DNA of 6,170 nt from Acidobacteriaceae bacterium (GCA_019245255.1 JAFARV010000103.1:1-6170); one strand, 5' to 3'; counted from the stretch's first letter, positions 1-5,950 are shown. The notes: generated by a model from the letters alone, not told the origin. Program-made: numbers and translations.

Positions 1-388
1 CCATGGCGCGATCCACGCAGTGCTTGTAGATGGTGCAGGTGCTCGCGTTTAGCCACACAGCAGGCGGATAGGCTGCCTGCGCGATGGCTTCGCCGACAAG
101 CGCGGTAGTGACAACTCGCGAATGTTTGATTTCCCGGCGGTTGGCCGCATTGTAGCGGCAATTTACGTTCTTACCGGCAAGATTGATGACCACGTCCGCG
201 CGGTCAATGACGCGCGCCCAATCACCGATTTCGAAACCGTCCCATCGCACACAGCGCCAGGGTCCCTGGCCCGGGTGGCGACTGATCACAGTCACAGAAT
301 GACCTTGCTCATGAAAATGCCAGGCAAGAATGCGACCGAGATGCCCGCTGCCTCCAGGGAGGACAATGCGCAACGGGGAGGGCGCCAT
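1..388 (-). CDS. TIGR01777-type NAD(P)-dependent epimerase/SDR protein, 5' part only
   Basis: This is the N-terminal 129 codons of a gene that continues past the left edge; the frame is open from the ATG at 388 down to position 2. Residues 6-18 give a beta strand followed by GGSGHLG, the Rossmann GxxGxxG nucleotide-binding loop (G12, G15, G18). Residues 65-79 read DVVINLAGKNVNCRY, and residues 83-100 contain NRREIKHSRVVTTALVGE. This NLAG-x(n)-SRV-x-[ST]T-x-L-x-EAI arrangement is typical of the TIGR01777 group (E. coli YfcH-like extended SDRs). Residues 112-121 (WLNASTCTIY) match the strand before the active-site region. The group is predicted to bind NAD(P) in the cytosol, but its substrate is unknown. 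The C-terminal DUF1731-type part would lie outside the window. No Shine-Dalgarno sequence precedes the ATG. The gene is divergent from the small membrane protein and Amt genes. Family assignment is confident; biochemical role is not. Confidence 0.88.
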   Translation of the reverse strand, partial: MAPSPLRIVLPGGSGHLGRILAWHFHEQGHSVTVISRHPGQGPWRCVRWDGFEIGDWARVIDRADVVINLAGKNVNCRYNAANRREIKHSRVVTTALVGEAIAQAAYPPAVWLNASTCTIYKHCVDRAM

Positions 389-538
389 TGCGTCCGATTG
401 TAGCGAATTTCAATTAGAGAGCGGGTACTAGTAGTGTGAGCGGGCACTCTGAGTAACCGCGGTGCGGTCATATGTTATTTTTGAGTGCTTAGGCCGCGGT
501 CCAAGTAGAACGCGCACCCACACTTAAGGGATTACGCC
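389..538. promoter_or_regulatory. Divergent intergenic region with weak promoter candidates
   Basis: These 150 bp separate two divergent start codons, so promoters for both directions should lie here, but no strong -35/-10 pair is visible. On the minus strand TACAAT (397-402) fits a -10 box 5 of 6, and its expected start point would fall within a few bases of the ATG at 388. On the plus strand TGTTATTTT (473-481) resembles an extended -10. CCGCGGT occurs twice in direct orientation (457-463 and 494-500), and GCACTC (444-449) is complementary to GAGTGC (483-488). These could be operator half-sites or chance. No sigma-54 -24/-12 element was seen. Confidence 0.3.
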
Positions 539-718
539 ATGAGGATTGCCGGCTTTTTTCTGATGCTGAGCGGGTGGATCATCGCCGTCTCGGCGCTGAT
601 CCTTCTGCAGCCGGGCCCGGCGCAGGTGGCGTTCGCCTGCTGTAGCGTGGCAATCCAGGCCGCCGGTTTCGCATCGGTCGTGCGCTCGCACGTGGTGACT
701 CGAGGTCGAGCGAGTTGA
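539..718 (+). CDS. Small two-helix membrane protein, 59 aa, coupled to Amt
   Basis: The ATG at 539 is preceded by AAGG (526-529), a plausible ribosome binding site. The frame runs 59 codons to a TGA at 716-718. The protein begins MRIAGFFLMLSGW and has two hydrophobic segments, about residues 4-23 and 28-48, joined by a short turn with prolines (QPGPAQ), and ends in a short basic tail (RGRAS). There is no lipobox and no obvious signal-peptidase site, so it is probably a small integral membrane hairpin. Its stop codon overlaps the start codon of the ammonium transporter homologue by the TTGA arrangement, which suggests translational coupling and a related job, for example an accessory subunit of the transporter. 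I do not recognise a named family. The membrane topology and the overlap are seen; the accessory role is inference. It could also act only as a leader cistron for the downstream gene. Confidence 0.68.
   Translation: MRIAGFFLMLSGWIIAVSALILLQPGPAQVAFACCSVAIQAAGFASVVRSHVVTRGRAS
702..706 (+). promoter_or_regulatory. Ribosome binding site that decides the TTG start of the Amt gene
   Basis: GAGGT lies 8 nt upstream of the TTG at 715 and inside the 3' end of the small membrane protein gene. In the Amt frame the nearest upstream stop is TAG at 643-645, and no ATG, GTG or other TTG lies between it and 715. The next ATG (784) would cut into the first membrane helix. The TTG is therefore the only sensible start. 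Confidence 0.6.
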
Positions 719-1977
719 TTCCTGCTGCGTTCCCGATTCTGCTTCTGCTGAACGTTCCGCTTGCGCCGGCGGGTCTGGTGTTAATGAACGCGGGGTTCGC
801 TCGGACCCGCGCCGTATCGCACCTTTTGTACGCCTCGCTTGCGGCGATAGCGATAGCGAGTTTTGCGTTCTTCGCGATCGGATTCGCATGGCAGGGCGCT
901 CCGGGAATTCCCGGTCACGTGATCTCTATCGGCGGAAGCAGATGGGATTGGATCGGCTCGGGGCCATTTTTCTTCCGCGGATTCCAAAGCGAGCAGGCGG
1001 ATGCCACGCTTGCTGCAGTGCTTGGACTTTTCTCCGTGGGCCTGTGCGCGATGATCCCGGTATTCGCCGGAGCTGAGCGGTGGCGTCTCGGACCCACACT
1101 CGTCGCATCCGCGCTGACCGGCGGCTTTGTCTTTCCGGTATTCGCACACGCCGTCTGGGGCGGTGGGTGGCTTGCGCAGCTCGGCCGCGAATTTCACCTT
1201 GGGCGCGGATTCATTGACGCTGGGGGCTCGGCCTGCGTTCACAGTACCGGTGCCCTCATTGCCCTTTCCGTGGTTTGGGTGTTAGGACCGCGCCGAGGTA
1301 AATACAACGCGAGCGGATTGCCGTCGGCAACGCCCGGCCATAATGCTGCTTTCATCCTCGCCGGCTGTTTCTTTGCTTTCGAAGGCTGGCTGGCGCTGAA
1401 CTGTGCGGGCGCACTGCTATTCAATGGCGTCCCCCCAAGCGGGCTTGCGCTCGTTGCCGTAAATTCGTTCCTTGCGGCGATAGGCGGGATTATCTCGTCC
1501 TCGTTCATCACACGAGTTCGATTTGGCAAGCCGGACGCCTCACTTTCTGCGAATGGCTGGATTGCCGGGCTCGTCGCGGTAAGCGCCGGATGCGCGTTCC
1601 TGAAGCCCCCGGAAGCGATGTTAGTGGGGCTGATCTCGGGCACGCTGGTCGTGTTTTCCGTCGAATTACTCGAGTTACATTTGAAAATCGACGATCCCTG
1701 CGGAGCGATTTCCGTGCATGGAGCAGGCGGCATCTGGGGTGTTGTGGCGGCAGGTTTATTTCTGGGTCCCGATCAACTTACCGCGCAACTTATTGGACTC
1801 GCAACGTTGCTGGGACTGGTGTTCCCGGTGAGTTACGGCCTCAACTTACTAGTGAATCGCTTTCTGCCGTATCGAGTTAGTCAGGAAAGCGAGCGACAGG
1901 GTGTGGATTTGGCCGAGTTGGGCGCTGGCGCTTACCCGGAGTTCATGATCCATCGCGACGATTTCACGCTGCGATAG
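715..1977 (+). CDS. amt: Ammonium transporter (Amt/MEP/Rh) family protein with altered Phe gate
   Basis: This 420-residue protein should be an 11-helix inner-membrane channel of the Amt family, which conducts ammonium/ammonia as a trimer. Landmarks, with E. coli AmtB mature numbering in brackets, are: AGFARTRA after helix 1; AERWRL at 120-125 (AER, E121); HAVWGGG at 145-151 with W148 (W148); DAGGS-CVH at 168-176 with D168 (D160) and H176 (H168); EGWLALN at 223-229; DDPCGAISVHG at 326-336 with H335 (H318); and a C-terminal GVDLAELGAGAYPE. The twin pore histidines, the external Trp and the structural Asp are therefore kept. By ungapped local alignment the two Phe-gate positions are changed: F107 is S107 (with F106 beside it) and F215 is L228. 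S219 of the external ammonium site is G232. The tail runs about 13 residues past the usual AY end. No glnK/glnB gene is adjacent. The start is TTG, overlapping the stop of the upstream gene. Family is certain; transport of ammonium is likely but not assured, and a sensor or altered-selectivity role is possible. Confidence 0.93.
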   Translation: MIPAAFPILLLLNVPLAPAGLVLMNAGFARTRAVSHLLYASLAAIAIASFAFFAIGFAWQGAPGIPGHVISIGGSRWDWIGSGPFFFRGFQSEQADATLAAVLGLFSVGLCAMIPVFAGAERWRLGPTLVASALTGGFVFPVFAHAVWGGGWLAQLGREFHLGRGFIDAGGSACVHSTGALIALSVVWVLGPRRGKYNASGLPSATPGHNAAFILAGCFFAFEGWLALNCAGALLFNGVPPSGLALVAVNSFLAAIGGIISSSFITRVRFGKPDASLSANGWIAGLVAVSAGCAFLKPPEAMLVGLISGTLVVFSVELLELHLKIDDPCGAISVHGAGGIWGVVAAGLFLGPDQLTAQLIGLATLLGLVFPVSYGLNLLVNRFLPYRVSQESERQGVDLAELGAGAYPEFMIHRDDFTLR

Positions 1978-2024
1978 CGGGGCGATTTTCCGCCACCGTG
2001 GATAAATACCGGTCCAGAGCTCCC
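1978..2024. other. Short convergent intergenic gap
   Basis: These 47 bp separate the converging stop codons of the Amt gene and the kinase gene. A 4-bp GGCG/CGCC stem with a T-rich loop (1981-1994) is the only inverted repeat near the Amt stop. It is too weak, and has no following T-tract, to be called a terminator. Confidence 0.3.
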
Positions 2025-2990
2025 CTAACGGCGAGCCACGTAAAGCAGCACGACGAAGATAACCACCGGAATCATTGCGATCATGGCGTAGAACAAAATC
2101 GTCCTGTGCAACGGGGACCGGCGCGTTTTCCAGTCGGTCAGTTCCGCTCGTTCAGCGACGCCGACTTGATCCTGATGGGCGAGATCCCACGCCATCTCAC
2201 GAGCGGCGCTATAGCGGTTCTTGGGATCGCGCTCGATGGCTCGATAAATGATTTCCTGCAGCTGAGGTGTGATCTCAGGATTCAACTCGCGCGGCGGCAT
2301 GGGGTTGTTCAAGAGACGGTCGTTCATGATAGCGAACGCGTTCGGACCCTTGAAAGGAGTCTCTCCGGTAAGCATCTCGTACAGCATGACGCCGAGCGCG
2401 TAAATGTCACTGCGGCCGTCGCCGCGTTTACCTTTCACCTGCTCCGGGGATATATAGTCCGGGGTTCCCATCACGTTCGAGAGCTTTGCGAAAGTAAGGC
2501 GTCGCGCGCCCTCGTGACCTGCGATACCGAAATCGATGAGCTTCACATTGTCATCGGCATCGACCATGATGTTCTCGGGCTTGAGATCGCGATGGACAAC
2601 ACCGTGCGTGTGTATGTACTCGAGGGCATCACAGATTCCGATCGTGATTCGGACCGCCCGATCGATGGGAAGCTTGCGCTGATCGCGAAGGATGTCACGA
2701 AGCAGGATGCCGTCGATCCACTCCATAGCCATGTACACGCGGCTATGGTGGTCGTCGGCGAATACTTTCATGACTGAGGGATGGTCGAGCTTGGTCCCGA
2801 TCTCCTGCTCACGTTTGAAGCGATCGAAAAAGACCGGCTCAGATTCGACTTCCGGGTGCGGGACCTTGAGCGCAACCTGCTTGCCGTCGCGGAGGTCGGT
2901 GGCGCGAAAGATCGAGGCCATGCCGCTTCTGGAGACTAGGGACTCGATCTGATAGGAATCCAGTTGCTCGCCTGGATGAAGGGGCGTCAT
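2025..2990 (-). CDS. Tail-anchored Hanks-type serine/threonine protein kinase
   Basis: The 321-residue protein has a kinase domain at about residues 13-272 and a single hydrophobic helix at 297-319 ending in ARR. Visible catalytic elements are the ATP-anchoring lysine in VALKV (K42), the alpha-C glutamate in KREQE (probably E61), HRDLKPEN (133-140, catalytic D135), DFG (153-155), GTPDYISPEQ (175-184), SDIYALGVMLYEMLTGETPF (194-213) and the late arginine R259. It should be an active RD-type kinase in the cytosol, held to the inner membrane by its C-terminus. There is essentially nothing outside the membrane: no PASTA, TPR or beta-propeller sensor. The nucleotide-binding loop is odd: the usual GxGGMG is SRSGMA (20-25), so all three GxGxxG glycines are Ser or Ala. 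The ATG at 2990 has no good Shine-Dalgarno sequence, but the protein start fits the family. It lies 32 bp after the PP2C gene on the same strand, which suggests an operon and a kinase/phosphatase pair. Substrates are unknown. Confidence 0.95.
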   Translation of the reverse strand: MTPLHPGEQLDSYQIESLVSRSGMASIFRATDLRDGKQVALKVPHPEVESEPVFFDRFKREQEIGTKLDHPSVMKVFADDHHSRVYMAMEWIDGILLRDILRDQRKLPIDRAVRITIGICDALEYIHTHGVVHRDLKPENIMVDADDNVKLIDFGIAGHEGARRLTFAKLSNVMGTPDYISPEQVKGKRGDGRSDIYALGVMLYEMLTGETPFKGPNAFAIMNDRLLNNPMPPRELNPEITPQLQEIIYRAIERDPKNRYSAAREMAWDLAHQDQVGVAERAELTDWKTRRSPLHRTILFYAMIAMIPVVIFVVLLYVARR

Positions 2991-3022
2991 GAGATTCGCA
3001 CAGATAAGTGGTCTTATCCAGA

Positions 3023-3868
3023 CTAGCGAATCTTGTAGTGGCGTCCACGATACATGCCGACGCGCTCGACGCCTTTGACCCGAATGAGTTGAATGGAGAT
3101 GTTGTCTTTTCCGTCGCGCCGCTTGGCCATTTCGACCAGAGTTTTCGCGGCCTCACCCAGGCTCGAATGCGACCGGAGCGTCTCCTCGATATCGCGTTCG
3201 CGAACGGAATTGTGCAGTCCGTCAGAGCACAGCAACAACACATCGCCGCTATAGACCTGATGGTCGGCAACATCCACGTTGACGATCATTGACGGACCGA
3301 GCGAACGGCTGAGCACGTTTGTGGTTTGAGCGTTCGACGCCTCGCGCGTGGTGATCAGGCCCATTCGGAGCTGCTCATTGGGCACGGTATGATCGCGAGT
3401 CAAAAGCGAGGCGCGGCCGCCTCGGATCAGGTAGCACCGCGAATCACCCACATGTGCGACAACAGCGCGATCGAAACGTAGTGCACAGGCGACAACTGTC
3501 GTGGCCATGCTTGCACCGCCTGGACCGGTTTCGGCGGCAGCTTCGTACACCTTGAGATTGGCCTTCTGAATCAAACGGGGCAGGAAGGATGTGAGCGGAT
3601 CTCCCGCAACTGCATCGCGGAAATCACTGACCATCGAATCAACGGTCATTCGGGACGCAACTTCGCCGCGGTCGTGACCGCCCACGCCATCAGCCAGCAC
3701 GAAAAGCCAGCCACGCTCGCGGGCTGAATCGGGCGTTTCGGGACTCAGATAACCGATCGAGTCCTCGTTATGATCCCGCACCAAGCCCGTATCGGAGAGT
3801 TGATCAAAATCGACATCTAACACGGATGACAGGTGTATATCTTGGGCTGGGGCAGCTTCGGCAAACAT
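3023..3868 (-). CDS. PP2C-type serine/threonine protein phosphatase
   Basis: This 281-residue protein is a cytosolic, metal-dependent phosphatase of the PPM/PP2C family (PrpC/PstP-like). It probably reverses phosphorylation by the kinase encoded just downstream. The family motifs appear in order: GLVRDHNEDS (28-37), LADGVGGHDRGEVAS (58-72) with metal-binding D60 and G61, MATTVV (121-126), VGDSRCYLI (140-148), LTRDHT (156-161), NVLSRSLG (184-191), CSDGL (214-218) with D216, and GKDNIS (253-258) with D255. All metal-coordinating aspartates look present, so it should be active. There is no membrane segment. The length exceeds the roughly 240-residue core by an N-terminal stretch of about 20 residues and a basic C-terminal tail. 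The ATG at 3868 has GGAAG (3875-3879) 6 nt upstream. A strong hairpin lies just before that site. The kinase follows after 32 bp. Confidence 0.95.
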   Translation of the reverse strand: MFAEAAPAQDIHLSSVLDVDFDQLSDTGLVRDHNEDSIGYLSPETPDSARERGWLFVLADGVGGHDRGEVASRMTVDSMVSDFRDAVAGDPLTSFLPRLIQKANLKVYEAAAETGPGGASMATTVVACALRFDRAVVAHVGDSRCYLIRGGRASLLTRDHTVPNEQLRMGLITTREASNAQTTNVLSRSLGPSMIVNVDVADHQVYSGDVLLLCSDGLHNSVRERDIEETLRSHSSLGEAAKTLVEMAKRRDGKDNISIQLIRVKGVERVGMYRGRHYKIR

Positions 3869-3888
3869 AAATTACTTCCAGAAAACGC

Positions 3889-3915
3889 GTGGACGGGTTT
3901 GTAGGACCCGTCCAC
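3889..3915 (-). terminator. Perfect 10-bp hairpin between permease and phosphatase genes
   Basis: GTGGACGGGT (3889-3898) and ACCCGTCCAC (3906-3915) are exact inverted repeats around a 7-nt loop. Read on the minus strand, the hairpin follows the permease stop by 23 bp and is followed by GCG and then TTTT, so it could end or attenuate permease transcription. The T-tract is short and offset. The hairpin also ends 9 bp before the Shine-Dalgarno sequence of the PP2C gene, so it may instead act in that gene's leader. On the plus strand there is no T-tract. Confidence 0.6.
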
Positions 3916-3938
3916 ATACCAGCTCACAAGTGCGACTT

Positions 3939-5750
3939 TCAATAAATAGCTTTGGCGCTGGCCGGCTGATTGACCAAGGTTGTTCGCCCGGTAAGCTTTG
4001 ACGACCGGATGAAGTAAATACCGCCGTAAAGACCCCACACTAGTGCGACACCCAGGGCGAGCAGCGGCTCCATCTTTGTGCCGAAACCCATGAAGGGGCC
4101 GATTAAGTAAAAAGCCATACAAGCGAGATTTGCAGCGAGGCCGAACACCGGGATAGCGAAGTGTTTCAGCGCATTGAATTTCGGATGCTTGTGATACGCG
4201 ATTATGCAGATGAAACAGCTCAGCATATAGAGAAGGAACGTTCCGAAATTTGAACAGAGCGTTACCAGCAACAGCGAATTTGGAAACGCGGCCATCTTGT
4301 CATGGCTCAGGTAGCCGAAACTCGACCAGAACCCCTTCGGGAGCGCCGATACCACACTGTCGGCAAGTGCTCCAGCGTCGCCGAAAAGATTGGATACGCC
4401 GACTACTCCGACTACCGCAGAGATCGTCGCAAGCGTCCAGATAGCGCGGTGCGGCGTGAGGTTCGAGTTGTGAAGCGCGCCGAAGGAGTCAGGCAGCTCA
4501 GAGTCTTTGCCCATGGCATAAGTGACTCGCGCCCCGGTGTTGATGCAGGACAGCGTTGTTCCGATAATGGCGAGGAACACTGTGAACGCTTCCACCAGCA
4601 TGAAGATCCGGCCGTTGCCGGGACCGAAGATGGCATTGCCGATCATGATCATCATGTCTCCAAGCGGTGCAGCGGAACCGGTCGCAGTCTGCATCGGATA
4701 GCCGCTACTTAGGAAGTAATTGGCTGCGAAATACTCCACTAGATAACAGAATGCCCCCTGAACTAACAGCGACACAATAACTGCAATGGGGACGTCTCGT
4801 TTAGCGTTCTTCGCTTCGCCTCCCATCGCGGTGACCGATTCGAAGCCGACCAGGATAAGAATTGCGATGGTGGCCTGCACAAACACCCATCCGAAATTGT
4901 GAACTCCCACGACCGACCCTGCGCTGGGATGTGAGACGAAATTGCCTTTCTCATCGTGCTCGGGATAGGTGATACGGAATGGCACCGGTTTCCCGGAGGC
5001 GTCGAGCTTCGGTTTGGGAACACCATTGGCGTCGCGATCGATTGTTTCTGTAGTCTGACCGTTTGCGGTCGTCTTTACGGTCGCAAACTCGTAGGTGTAG
5101 GCTTCGCTGGAAGTCGAATCAAACTGGTAAGCAATGCTCCCCGGCGGATGGTTCATGCGATAACCCAAGGCCATAACTGAGAAGACCAGTAACGCTGAGA
5201 TCTGAATAACGTTGATGGCGATATTCACTGAAGTCGCGCCGTTGATGCCACGATGTGCGATGTAGGCGATCGCATACGAGAAGATGATGGCCACCAGAGC
5301 CATGAACATGGGACCCGGGTTCGATGCGCTCATGAATCCAGGCCAGAGCGTACCAACCAGGTACCCGCACAGTTGTCCCATAACCGCAACCATCACGCCG
5401 GGGTAAACCCAGTAGTAGAGATGCGAGCCCCATCCGACAATGAACTTTGAAACCCGCGCGTAGCGCCAGGCTTTGTCGTGATTGAGAAAAGACTGTTCGG
5501 CGAAATAGTACGAGCTGCCCGTTCCCGGATAGAGCTTGGCCATTTCGGCGTAACAGACCGCGGTTGCGAGGCACAGTAGCAGGGCGAGAACAATGCCCAT
5601 CCACATGGCGGGCGCGGTATTACCCGCGGTCGCCTGAATGATGAAGGTAAGCCACAGAAACGCTCCAGGCGCGATCAGCGCCATAGCATTCATCGTTAAA
5701 CCGGTGAGCCCCAAAGTGGGTTTCATTTGTGGCGCTGTAGTGTCAGCCAT
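3939..5750 (-). CDS. APC-superfamily amino acid/polyamine permease with periplasmic insert
   Basis: The 603-residue protein has about 12 hydrophobic segments and should be an inner-membrane secondary transporter for an amino acid or amine; the exact substrate cannot be read from the sequence. Helix 1 carries NAMALIAPGAFLW (21-33), with the APGA break typical of the APC fold. Helix 2 ends CYAEMAKLYPGTGSSYYF (66-83), matching the family's E-[LM]-x(3)-P-x-[ST]-G pattern. Helix 6 and the loop after it read LVGFESVTAMGGEAKN (300-315), which matches the family's GFE-x(n)-GEEAKNP pattern. The C-terminal half has YAMGKDSELP (411-420) followed by four or so further helices. Most relatives are about 450-500 residues. 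The excess is mainly a hydrophilic stretch of about 85 residues (197-283) between helices 5 and 6, which by the usual topology faces the periplasm. It contains a tandem DAxGxPxP motif. The ATG at 5750 is supported by a strong GAGGAG site. A hairpin follows the stop, then the PP2C gene. Family is confident; substrate is unknown. Confidence 0.95.
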   Translation of the reverse strand: MADTTAPQMKPTLGLTGLTMNAMALIAPGAFLWLTFIIQATAGNTAPAMWMGIVLALLLCLATAVCYAEMAKLYPGTGSSYYFAEQSFLNHDKAWRYARVSKFIVGWGSHLYYWVYPGVMVAVMGQLCGYLVGTLWPGFMSASNPGPMFMALVAIIFSYAIAYIAHRGINGATSVNIAINVIQISALLVFSVMALGYRMNHPPGSIAYQFDSTSSEAYTYEFATVKTTANGQTTETIDRDANGVPKPKLDASGKPVPFRITYPEHDEKGNFVSHPSAGSVVGVHNFGWVFVQATIAILILVGFESVTAMGGEAKNAKRDVPIAVIVSLLVQGAFCYLVEYFAANYFLSSGYPMQTATGSAAPLGDMMIMIGNAIFGPGNGRIFMLVEAFTVFLAIIGTTLSCINTGARVTYAMGKDSELPDSFGALHNSNLTPHRAIWTLATISAVVGVVGVSNLFGDAGALADSVVSALPKGFWSSFGYLSHDKMAAFPNSLLLVTLCSNFGTFLLYMLSCFICIIAYHKHPKFNALKHFAIPVFGLAANLACMAFYLIGPFMGFGTKMEPLLALGVALVWGLYGGIYFIRSSKLTGRTTLVNQPASAKAIY

Positions 5751-5758
5751 GATGGTTT

Positions 5759-5764
5759 CTCCTC
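5759..5764 (-). promoter_or_regulatory. Strong ribosome binding site of the permease gene
   Basis: On the minus strand GAGGAG stands 8 nt before the ATG at 5750, close to the ideal anti-16S match and spacing. It fixes the start and suggests efficient translation, in contrast to the weak sites before the kinase and the SDR gene. Confidence 0.8.
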
Positions 5765-5950
5765 GAAAAAATAGTCGATGGAGTCAGACAAGGACTGCGT
5801 CTGCGCCTCGGACGGGGAAGGCAACGGCGACGACACTCGCCGTGAGGGAAAAGCAGGCGTTCAGGCTTCGGCCCGAGGAAACCTCACACCTGATTGCAAT
5901 CGACAATGAGCCGCAATGGCCCTGCTGCCGAGGCACGCAACTGGGTGCCT
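5765..5950 (-). promoter_or_regulatory. Possible structured 5' leader of the permease gene
   Basis: No coding frame here looks real. The stretch contains several inverted repeats that an RNA made from the minus strand could fold: AGGCAC/GTGCCT (5945-5950 with 5931-5936), ATTGC/GCAAT (5913-5917 with 5893-5897), a 7-bp ACGGCGA/TCGCCGT stem (5837-5843 with 5824-5830) and CAGAC/GTCTG (5799-5803 with 5785-5789). CCGAGGC at 5805-5811 could pair instead with GCCTCGG at 5928-5934, or in part with CCTCGG at 5873-5878. This would compete with the first hairpin. I recognise no known riboswitch consensus. Whether the region is transcribed is not known. Confidence 0.3.

Noticed and set aside
122..403. A 93-codon plus-strand frame opposite the SDR gene
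   Set aside because: The minus strand encodes a convincing Rossmann-type protein here. The plus-strand translation has no family resemblance.
524..889. A 121-codon minus-strand frame across the small membrane protein and the Amt start
   Set aside because: It is very rich in Arg, Ser and Gln with no domain. The plus-strand pair with overlapping stop and start explains the region better.
781..1733. Two long minus-strand frames opposite the Amt gene (781-1242 and 1239-1733)
   Set aside because: The translations are low-complexity, charged or proline/alanine-rich, and lie entirely antisense to a clear Amt protein.
1998..2777. A 259-codon open frame on the plus strand opposite the kinase gene
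   Set aside because: It is antisense to a kinase with every catalytic motif intact. Its translation is rich in His, Arg, Asp and Val with no recognisable domain, and no ribosome site supports it. It is a codon-bias shadow.
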